Shown here: positions 1 through 5,270 of the stretch, in pieces
Layout: the number at the start of each line of letters is the position of its first letter
How positions within the stretch are numbered: the stretch's first letter is position 1
Assembly: GCA_039186435.1 (NCBI GenBank)
Contig: JBCDAA010000364.1
Location: 1 to 9,070 of the forward strand
DNA length: 9,070 bases
DNA from: JALVDI01 sp039186435
GTDB lineage: Bacteria; Myxococcota_A; Polyangia; Polyangiales; Houyiibacteriaceae
Direction: 5' to 3'
Translations under genes and position numbers: made by a program
The notes under the pieces: generated by a model
What the model saw: the letters and a program-made list of their open reading frames with translations, nothing else
What the model was told of the DNA's origin: nothing
Database searches by the model: none

Positions 1-693
1 GTGGCGATGTCCCTCGCCCTCGTCTGCGGCGCGATCGCGACCGGCGCGCTGGCCTTCGCAAGCTACCGCGAGCGCGTGGTGGTGCAGCGCCTTGTTCTTC
101 GTCTTCGCGATCTCAAGACCCGTGACGCAACGCTTCGAAGCCTGCACTTTCGCGTCGACCAGGCGGTCGCGAGCCGAAGCGAGTTTCGCATCGAGGAAGC
201 GCTCCGCTTTACCCTCGAGCCGTTAATCATCGCCGGGCTCTGGGATGAGGTCTCGGCGCTGACTCGTCGCGCGCATCATCAAGAAACCCACAGCGCGTTC
301 GGACGGTGGCTCGCCGGGGTTCGCGCGCTTGCAGAACTCTACCGGGGGGAGCTCGACGCAGCTGAAGCGGTACTCGCCGGGCTTTCCCTGGACGACCCTT
401 GGCTCGCGGCGGTCGACGCGCTTCGCCTCGCGCTCACCGGACGCGGCGACGACGCCCTTCAGCGCATTGCCGACGCCGGTCCTTCCCCGAACCTCGCCGT
501 TCGCTATCAACGCGACCTCGCCGAGGTGCACGCCCTTGCGGCCAACGGACGACGAAGCGAAGCCCGACAACGAATCGAAGCCTCCATTCGCCGAAACGAC
601 GGCTTCGTCGACGCGGTTCTCGATCTTGAAGGGCCCGCGTCCCCGATCGCCCGCGCCGTGGTTGCAGGCCCCGCGGGTCCCTTTCGCGGCTAA
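1..693 (+). CDS. TPR-like repeat protein with N-terminal hydrophobic segment (5' end uncertain)
   Basis: The reading frame is open from the first base of the window to TAA at 691-693 (230 codons). A GTG at 1 and an ATG at 7 could be starts, but the frame may simply continue from outside the window, so the 5' end is undetermined. The first ~20 residues are hydrophobic (LALVCGAIATGALAFA) and are followed by basic residues, which fits a single membrane anchor with a cytoplasmic-facing basic stretch. The rest is Ala/Leu/Arg-rich and helical. Helix pairs resembling tetratricopeptide repeats occur around residues 100-128 (WLAGVRALAELYRGELDAAE), 133-156 and 167-198. No catalytic motif is visible. 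TPR-like domains usually act as protein-interaction scaffolds; a specific role cannot be assigned. The gene converges on the cysteine-rich lipoprotein genes, leaving a 61-bp gap. Confidence 0.6.
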   Translation: MAMSLALVCGAIATGALAFASYRERVVVQRLVLRLRDLKTRDATLRSLHFRVDQAVASRSEFRIEEALRFTLEPLIIAGLWDEVSALTRRAHHQETHSAFGRWLAGVRALAELYRGELDAAEAVLAGLSLDDPWLAAVDALRLALTGRGDDALQRIADAGPSPNLAVRYQRDLAEVHALAANGRRSEARQRIEASIRRNDGFVDAVLDLEGPASPIARAVVAGPAGPFRG

Positions 694-713
694 ACCGCTT
701 TCACCGCCACCTC

Positions 714-746
714 GACGAGCGCGAGCGCCTCCGCCAGCGGCTCGTC
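714..746. terminator. Possible stem-loop between convergent genes
   Basis: GACGAGC (714-720) and GCTCGTC (740-746) form a 7-bp perfect stem. A small inner stem, GCG (725-727) with CGC (732-734), could stack in the loop. It lies in the 61-bp gap between the convergent TPR-like gene and the 87-aa lipoprotein gene, where a terminator would be expected. There is no T-tract on either side, so it is not a classical intrinsic terminator and may be chance in GC-rich DNA. Confidence 0.3.
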
Positions 747-754
747 AACGAACG

Positions 755-1018
755 TCAGTCGGTGAGCTCATCAAAGCGGCAGTAGTTCTGATCCGAGTCG
801 AAGTCGGGAATGCAGCGTTCCTCGGAGCCGCAGTCTTCGTCCGTGTCGCAGGGATCGGAGCAGATTCCCTGGCAGCCATCCGGACTGCCGCACGCGACGT
901 CGCTCGCACAGATCAGGCTTCCCCCGCAATCGCTCTCGTCGTTGCAGATGTTTCCCTTGTCCGAGCGACAGGCGGTCAGGGGCAGAGCGAGAGCAAAGAG
1001 AACAATCAGCTTTTTCAT
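755..1018 (-). CDS. Small cysteine-rich lipoprotein (87 aa), paralogue of its upstream neighbour
   Basis: The protein starts MKKLIVLFALALPLTAC: a lysine n-region, a hydrophobic core and a lipobox (L-T-A-C), so Cys17 should be lipidated and the protein anchored in the envelope. The mature part is acidic with ten further cysteines at 25, 31, 37, 43, 49, 53, 57, 63, 69 and 80, which suggests a small disulfide-knotted domain with up to five bonds. The spacing nearly repeats that of the 111-aa protein encoded just upstream, so the two are tandem paralogues. The ATG (1018-1016) follows the upstream gene's TGA by 3 bases, so translation is probably coupled; no strong separate ribosome binding site is seen. 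The function is unknown. Similar Cys/Asp/Gly-rich lipoproteins are frequent in myxobacterial genomes and are thought to be surface or periplasmic. Confidence 0.85.
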   Translation of the reverse strand: MKKLIVLFALALPLTACRSDKGNICNDESDCGGSLICASDVACGSPDGCQGICSDPCDTDEDCGSEERCIPDFDSDQNYCRFDELTD

Positions 1019-1021
1019 AGG

Positions 1022-1357
1022 TCAACCATCCGAAGCGTCAGGAGATTCACCCGCATCGTCTGCGGGCGCGGCGTCCGACATCTCGCCGCTGTCTACCATG
1101 TCTGCGTCAGGAAGGCTGGGCGGAGGGGTCCCGACGGCGGTACACAACATTCCGGAGCAGATGCGACCGTTGGAACACTCATCGCTGGACATGCAGGGCT
1201 GCTCACAGCTCTGCCGGCAGCGATCACCCACGCAGGGCCAGTCAAAACAGACGAGGTTCGAGCCGCAGTCGCCATCGCTGCTGCAGCTGTCTCCGATGCC
1301 GCCGTCGCCACAGCCGACGAGAAGCCCGAACGCGAGAAGGAAGAACACAGGTTTCAT
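1022..1357 (-). CDS. Small cysteine-rich lipoprotein with acidic C-terminal tail (111 aa)
   Basis: The chosen start is ATG 1357-1355, because it places a signal peptide (MKPVFFLLAFGLLVGC) with a lipobox L-V-G-C directly at the N-terminus and the lipidated Cys at residue 16. The frame is open further upstream (to about 1426), but that extension is Arg-rich and unlike a signal sequence. The mature domain has ten cysteines at 25, 31, 37, 42, 47, 51, 55, 61, 67 and 72, matching the 87-aa paralogue. A low-complexity acidic tail of about 35 residues (Asp/Ala/Ser/Pro) follows and is absent from the paralogue. The ATG overlaps the divergent gene's ATG in CATG, so its ribosome binding site and promoter must lie within the opposite gene's coding sequence; no convincing Shine-Dalgarno is seen there. 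The function is unknown. Confidence 0.82.
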   Translation of the reverse strand: MKPVFFLLAFGLLVGCGDGGIGDSCSSDGDCGSNLVCFDWPCVGDRCRQSCEQPCMSSDECSNGRICSGMLCTAVGTPPPSLPDADMVDSGEMSDAAPADDAGESPDASDG

Positions 1358-1940
1358 GGCGGGACGCAGCCTGACCCAAGCCGTCGCCCTCGTCACCCTG
1401 ATCCTCAGTGGGTGCGAAGAGCCCAAGGTCGACGCCTGCCCCGCTGGCTTTCGCGCGAACCCTGCTCACTCGGAGCGACTGAAGGCTCTTCTCCAAGGGA
1501 CCGAGGCAGCGCGTCTTCTCTCCGCCGACGCCTCGGTCTGTTTTGGGCCAGGGCCTTCCGCTGTCACTGAAGACGGGGTTGTCCTCATGGAATCCGAGGA
1601 AGCCGACGAGGGAGCCGCCGCTCGCCTCGCACACCTTCTTCTTCATGTGGTCGACGGGTCCCCATTAAATCTGAGCGCAGACGGAACGTGTGATGAGCTC
1701 GTCGACCGAGCCCTTCGTGCGGAAGCGAGGGCCTACGCTCTCGAGCTCCGGCTTCGCGACGCCCTTCGCGCAGGATTTTCGCCATACACCGATCTCGAGC
1801 GGGCGTTCCGGGATCGAGGGGAAGAGGGCATCGCGGACTACCTACGTTCCCATCCTCGAGGCGGGCCCGGAATTGACGGTCTCGGCTGGGCCTATCGCAT
1901 CCGATGCGCCGAAAACCGCGCCAAATCCGCGCCGCGCTAA
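1356..1940 (+). CDS. Lipoprotein with HxxxH motif, possible degenerate metallopeptidase-like domain (194 aa)
   Basis: The start ATG 1356-1358 gives MAGRSLTQAVALVTLILSGC, an Arg-containing n-region, a hydrophobic core and lipobox L-S-G-C with the lipidated Cys at residue 20. The frame is open far upstream, but only this start yields a signal peptide, and a purine-rich AGAAGGAAGA (1336-1345) lies about 10 bases before it. The mature protein has four cysteines (28, 62, 112, 184), enough for two disulfides. Residues 90-97 read RLAHLLLH, and an E/A/R-rich helix with Glu123 and Glu130 (AEARAYALEL) follows. This layout resembles small zinc peptidase-like families in which HExxH is followed by an E-x-x-A-Y helix. 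Here the catalytic Glu of HExxH is replaced by Leu, so activity is doubtful and the relationship is an inference. A T8 run directly follows the stop codon. Confidence 0.75.
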   Translation: MAGRSLTQAVALVTLILSGCEEPKVDACPAGFRANPAHSERLKALLQGTEAARLLSADASVCFGPGPSAVTEDGVVLMESEEADEGAAARLAHLLLHVVDGSPLNLSADGTCDELVDRALRAEARAYALELRLRDALRAGFSPYTDLERAFRDRGEEGIADYLRSHPRGGPGIDGLGWAYRIRCAENRAKSAPR

Positions 1941-2051
1941 TTTTTTTTCATTTTTGATCCACCCCCAATGGGGGAGTACGAAATTTGCGCATTTTCGTTC
2001 GATCCCCCAACTTGGAGGAGCGCTGTCACATCCGATCGCGATCACCGAGGG

Positions 2052-2079
2052 ATGACAGGTTCCAATCCGTTCGTATTAT
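2052..2079 (+). promoter_or_regulatory. Candidate sigma70-type promoter for the FG-GAP operon
   Basis: ATGACA (2052-2057) matches the -35 consensus TTGACA at five of six positions. TATTAT (2074-2079) matches TATAAT at five of six, with a 16-bp spacer. Transcription would start around 2086, leaving a leader of about 36 nt before the ATG at 2122. The -35 hexamer overlaps the right arm of an inverted repeat, which would allow repression by occlusion. The call is by eye only. Confidence 0.5.
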
Positions 2080-2107
2080 TTAACAAGCACTGTAGTTCCG
2101 TTGCATT

Positions 2108-2112
2108 GGGAG
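2108..2112 (+). promoter_or_regulatory. Ribosome binding site deciding the FG-GAP protein start
   Basis: GGGAG lies 9 bases before ATG 2122. It supports that start over an in-frame TTG at 2101, which lies before this site and would add seven residues ahead of the signal peptide. Confidence 0.55.
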
Positions 2113-2121
2113 TGCAAAGAC

Positions 2122-4182
2122 ATGCAGAAGATCATTGGGGTTGTGATTGGAACCTTATGGGCGTTTCCGGCGTTCGCCCAGACCACATTTAGCGATGTGG
2201 GGCCATCATCGGGGATCTCGTTCCAGCGGGCCACGTCGGACGTTTTTGAAGACATCGTTGTCCCTTTTCGGGAAGCTTCCTTAACGAATCCACTACCTGC
2301 GGCTCCGCCGTCCTTCCTCAATCCGGCAGGCTCCGACGCCGCCTCGCTTCCGCTCGAGCCGCACGGCCTCCCGGGCGTTGCGGTCATCGATTACGACGGG
2401 GACGGGGACCTCGACATCTTGGCGACCCAGGGCCCGGACGCCGGCAACCACCTCTATCAGAACCAACTCGCGCAAACCGGCAGCGCCACCTACGTGGAAG
2501 TTGCCGCCCAAGCGGGCATCGATACCGTTGATATGGACGCCACGGGGGTTTGTTACGGCGACGTCGACAACGATGGGGATCCCGACGTCCTTCTCCTCGG
2601 CCGCCATCAGGGCAACCGTCTGATGATCAACGACGGCAACGGCCACTTCAGCCAGCAAGCGTCCTCAGGCCTCGACCTCGACGATCGCCCCCACGCCTCC
2701 TGCGCCATGGGCGACGTGAACGGCGATGGCCTTCTCGACATCGCCATTGCAAACGCCGTTCTCGACAACGGCTTCACGGCCATCTTCTTCGAGGCCTTCG
2801 ACGCGAACTTCCACAACCAGCTCTACCTCAACAACGGCGACCTCACCTTCGAGAACGTCAGCGAGCGCATCGAGCCGATGGAAGCGATTCCCCCTGGTAA
2901 GGCCACCATCACTTGGGCGGTCACGATCCTCGACATCGACCAGGACGGCGATCAGGACATCGTCTTCGCCGATGACAGCGGCGGCATCCCCGTCACCAAG
3001 ATCGACCCCGTCAACGGCGTCGACCGCTCCTTCGTCCACGTGATGCTCAACGACGGCAACGGGTTCTTCGACCCCCTCGCCATCTTCGAGCGTCCCGAGT
3101 CGCCCGGTTCCTGGATGGGGCTTGGCTTCGGCGACCTCGACCACGACGGTCTCATGGACATCTTTGGCTCCAACTTCGGCGACTACGGTCTCGTGGTTGT
3201 GGGTCTGCCCTACTTCCAGGGCGACCAGGCCACGCGCTGGATGTACCAGCGTCCAGACGGCACCTTCTCCGACCCGGAGCTCGCCAACGGCGAAGCGTCG
3301 GTCTTCGGCTGGGGCGCAGCGGTCTTCGACGTCGACAACGACGGCGATAGCGACGCGATGTACCACGGCGGCCTGCAGATGCACTTCTTCTCCATCACAG
3401 ACAACCCCGGCGTCGTGCTCATCAACGAGGACGGGCAAGGCGATCTGGTTCCCGACGTCGACGCCATGGGGCGTCGCCACACGCGCCGCAGCGTTCACGG
3501 CGCTGCGATCGGTGACCTCGACCGCGACGGCTTCGTCGATGTCGTGAGCATCTCCGGTTACAACATCGACCTCACCTCTCCGGTGCTTCCGGCACCCGTC
3601 ACCTACGGCAGCGTCTTCGACGACGTAGGTCATTTCTCGCCTCGCTTCGTGCCTTCCGCGGCCGACCCCTCTCTTCTTCAGTGGAGCGGCGTCAACGAAC
3701 TTCCCGGTGACCTCGCCGTCGATCGGAACGATGGCAACTCCGGCTACGGCAGCGTCACGTTCTCCGCGGTTGGCTCCGTGGGCATCACCCGCAACGGGCG
3801 CGCCCCCCGCGACGGAACCGGCGCTCTATTCACGTTCCGCCCGCACGGCATCGCCCCCGCGATGATGTCGATCACGTCCGGCAGCAGCCACACCAGTGCA
3901 CACGCGCAGGAGGCGTACTTCGGCATGCGCGATCGGCGTTGGGGTCGCGTGGACGTGCTCTGGCCGGGTGGTGTTCGCAACCGTCTCTACGGCGTCCACC
4001 GCGGCGAAAATATCGCCTTCCCGGAGATTCCCTGCAGCGTTGATACGACGGTCAGATTCCGCCGCTACAAGCGTTGTGTGGTGCGCTCTTTACGTGACCT
4101 CAAGCGGGAAGGCGTTCTATCCTCCCGCGATGCAGTGCGATTCTTGGTTAGCGCTCTCGTGGGTTACTTCGACCGCTACTAA
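2122..4182 (+). CDS. Secreted FG-GAP/VCBS repeat protein with ASPIC/UnbV domain (686 aa)
   Basis: ATG 2122 gives a Sec signal peptide (MQKIIGVVIGTLWAFPAFA, cleavage expected after AFA, before QTTF), so the product is exported. At least seven Ca2+-binding FG-GAP-type loops of form DxDxDGxxD are visible: residues 90-98 (DYDGDGDLD), 147-155, 198-206 (DVNGDGLLD), 271-279, 338-346, 403-411 and 465-473. They are spaced about 50-70 residues apart, as in an integrin-alpha-like beta-propeller. Residues ~558-625 match the ASPIC/UnbV domain: a GR-x-P-RDGTGA start, SGSSHTSAHAQ, then FGMRDRRWGRVDVLWPGG. This architecture is typical of CRTAC1/UnbV-like proteins, thought to be extracellular calcium-stabilised adhesion or binding proteins; no enzyme activity is known for most. 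A basic, helical tail of about 50 residues follows, with Cys638 and Cys652. It is the first gene of a probable three-gene operon; the next ATG is 9 bp after its stop. Confidence 0.93.
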   Translation: MQKIIGVVIGTLWAFPAFAQTTFSDVGPSSGISFQRATSDVFEDIVVPFREASLTNPLPAAPPSFLNPAGSDAASLPLEPHGLPGVAVIDYDGDGDLDILATQGPDAGNHLYQNQLAQTGSATYVEVAAQAGIDTVDMDATGVCYGDVDNDGDPDVLLLGRHQGNRLMINDGNGHFSQQASSGLDLDDRPHASCAMGDVNGDGLLDIAIANAVLDNGFTAIFFEAFDANFHNQLYLNNGDLTFENVSERIEPMEAIPPGKATITWAVTILDIDQDGDQDIVFADDSGGIPVTKIDPVNGVDRSFVHVMLNDGNGFFDPLAIFERPESPGSWMGLGFGDLDHDGLMDIFGSNFGDYGLVVVGLPYFQGDQATRWMYQRPDGTFSDPELANGEASVFGWGAAVFDVDNDGDSDAMYHGGLQMHFFSITDNPGVVLINEDGQGDLVPDVDAMGRRHTRRSVHGAAIGDLDRDGFVDVVSISGYNIDLTSPVLPAPVTYGSVFDDVGHFSPRFVPSAADPSLLQWSGVNELPGDLAVDRNDGNSGYGSVTFSAVGSVGITRNGRAPRDGTGALFTFRPHGIAPAMMSITSGSSHTSAHAQEAYFGMRDRRWGRVDVLWPGGVRNRLYGVHRGENIAFPEIPCSVDTTVRFRRYKRCVVRSLRDLKREGVLSSRDAVRFLVSALVGYFDRY

Positions 4183-4191
4183 CGTGGCGTC

Positions 4192-4686
4192 ATGAAGTCA
4201 GCGATTCGGGAGAACTTCCCCGGACTCGAAATCGTGCAAGTCCGAGACGGCCAATGTTGCATTGGCCGTTTCGGCGTGGACTTCCTTCTCGCCGTCTACA
4301 AGGACAGCAGCGCGGAAGCACTCGATCCGTTGTGGAAGCTCATGCGCGAGTCGAGAAGCAAATCGCTCGTCGTCATGCTGCACCTCAAGGAAGGCATTCC
4401 GCCTCCCCAGGGCGACGCTCGAACGGCGCTGACGGACACGTTCAAGGTCACCAAAGATCATATGGCGCTCTTTCACGTGGTGGGGCACGGCGGTGGATTT
4501 TGGGTGGCGGCTAACCGAGCGGCCGCGGCGACGTACCGCCTGATCTCTGGTGGTTACCCGATTCACTTCAGCGATGACCTGCCGAGCTCGGTGCGGCTGG
4601 TTGCCGAGACAACGCGGGTGGGCGCGGGGACCATTGAAGAGGCGCTGACGTTCTTGTGGGATCAAGTTGGGGGACAGGATGGCTGA
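4192..4686 (+). CDS. Small cytosolic protein, STAS/SpoIIAA-like fold suspected (164 aa)
   Basis: ATG 4192 lies 9 bp after the stop of the FG-GAP gene and has no clear Shine-Dalgarno, so it is probably translated by coupling. There is no signal peptide or membrane segment. The sequence alternates predicted strands and helices: an N-terminal strand pair (EIVQVRDGQCCIGRFGVDFL), a helix, a strand (SLVVMLHLKEG), a helix, a strand (MALFHVVGHG), and a Gly/Ala-rich turn and helix (GGGFWVAANRAAAATYRL). This alpha/beta order and length resemble the STAS/SpoIIAA-like single-domain proteins abundant in myxobacteria, which act as small regulatory or binding modules. I see no defined phosphorylation Ser or catalytic motif, so the function is open. 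Its last 8 bases overlap the start of the next gene, which suggests the two products work together. Confidence 0.75.
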   Translation: MKSAIRENFPGLEIVQVRDGQCCIGRFGVDFLLAVYKDSSAEALDPLWKLMRESRSKSLVVMLHLKEGIPPPQGDARTALTDTFKVTKDHMALFHVVGHGGGFWVAANRAAAATYRLISGGYPIHFSDDLPSSVRLVAETTRVGAGTIEEALTFLWDQVGGQDG

Positions 4687-5206
4687 ATTTCAGTCGTACG
4701 CACCGGGAGTCGAAGTTGCAGGGCGAACCCTATTTTCCGTGGTTGAAGCCGCGGGGGCGTTTCGTTCGCTCGCCATCGAAATCCTGGCGGATCAGGGAAT
4801 CAAACACATTCGCGAGGACGAGTGGTACTCGCAGCAGGCGTTCCTCAATGCCTTCCGTGAGATTCGAGAGCGGGTAGGCTCGACGACCCTTCGGCGCATC
4901 GGTTCGCTCGTGCCCGCGATCGCGCAGCTTCCGCCTGCGGACGACATGACCGCCGCGCTCAAGATGCTCAACCTCGGCTACGAGATGAACCATCGGAACG
5001 GCCCGATCGGTCGCTACGAGTATGAGCCGATCAGCAGCAACGAAGGGCGGATGATCTGCGAGAACCCGTACCCCTGCGAGTTCGACGAGGGCCTCCTTGA
5101 GGGAGTGCTCAAACTCTACGGCGCGAAACTTGGAAAGGTCTCGCATGCGCCGGGTCCGTGCCGGAGTCGCGGCGACGACGTGTGCCACTACTTCGTCAGT
5201 TGGTAA
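4679..5206 (+). CDS. V4R-like (4-vinyl reductase / heme-NO-binding-like) small protein (175 aa)
   Basis: ATG 4679 is chosen because GGGGGA (4669-4674) precedes it at ribosome-binding distance; an in-frame TTG at 4667 would add only four residues. ATGGCTGA carries both this start and the preceding gene's TGA. The protein is cytosolic and helical at the N-terminus, with W49 and Y50 in the segment EDEWYSQQ. Its C-terminal half has NPYPCEFDEGLLEG (129-142) followed by APGPCRSRGDDVCHYFVSW (157-175). That last segment matches the closing strand of V4R domains (Cys ... G-D ... C-x-F/Y), a fold used to sense small hydrophobic ligands or metal. Cysteines 127, 133, 161 and 169 could bind metal or form pairs. 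From memory, proteins of this length and ending form a stand-alone family in Myxococcota and anaerobes, without assigned function. It is the last gene of the operon, with the terminator 15 bp downstream. Confidence 0.8.
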   Translation: MAEFQSYAPGVEVAGRTLFSVVEAAGAFRSLAIEILADQGIKHIREDEWYSQQAFLNAFREIRERVGSTTLRRIGSLVPAIAQLPPADDMTAALKMLNLGYEMNHRNGPIGRYEYEPISSNEGRMICENPYPCEFDEGLLEGVLKLYGAKLGKVSHAPGPCRSRGDDVCHYFVSW

Positions 5207-5221
5207 ACGCCCTTAAGAACA

Positions 5222-5254
5222 AAAAGCCTCATCGCATTCGGCGATGAGGCTTTT
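5222..5254. terminator. Bidirectional intrinsic terminator
   Basis: A perfect 14-bp stem, AAAAGCCTCATCGC (5222-5235) with GCGATGAGGCTTTT (5241-5254), closes on a 5-base loop, ATTCG. The plus strand ends in TTTTCT and the minus strand reads into TTTTTG, so each direction has a short U-tract. It lies in the 64-bp gap between the V4R-like gene and the convergent aldehyde dehydrogenase gene and should stop transcription of both. Confidence 0.95.
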
Positions 5255-5270
5255 CTGCGTTAACGCGCGT

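Larger units (their letters stand above)
1941..2121. promoter_or_regulatory. AT-richer intergenic control region with repeated dyads
   Basis: These 181 bp between the lipoprotein gene and the FG-GAP operon are clearly lower in GC than the flanking genes. They begin with a T8 run that may help end transcription of the lipoprotein gene. They then hold a perfect dyad CCCCCAATGGGGG (1962-1974), a related dyad TCCCCCAACTTGGAGGA (2003-2019, one mismatched pair) whose centre lies 43 bp downstream, and a palindrome GATCGCGATC (2034-2043). The palindrome sits inside a wider imperfect inverted repeat, TGTCA (2024-2028) to TGACA (2053-2057). Both C-rich dyads are preceded by or begin at GATCC. The arrangement looks like operator sites upstream of a promoter; the regulator is unknown. 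Confidence 0.5.

Noticed and set aside
810..1355. 5' part of the plus-strand frame ending at 1940
   Set aside because: It is antisense to the two cysteine-rich lipoproteins and lacks a signal peptide; the lipobox-containing signal peptide begins only at ATG 1356.
329..1570. Long plus-strand open frame of 413 codons
   Set aside because: Its translation is Arg/Pro/Ser/Ala-rich low-complexity sequence typical of out-of-frame GC-rich DNA, and it overlaps three better supported genes on both strands.
2665..3633. Minus-strand open frame of 322 codons inside the FG-GAP gene
   Set aside because: It is Val/Asp/Glu/Ala-rich, the usual mirror of Asp-Gly codon repeats on the other strand, and has no recognisable domain; the FG-GAP motifs are clear on the plus strand.
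4089..4123. Internal promoter TTTACG...TATCCT before the STAS-like gene
   Set aside because: The spacer would be 23 bp, too long for sigma70, and the 9-bp gap to the preceding gene favours co-transcription.
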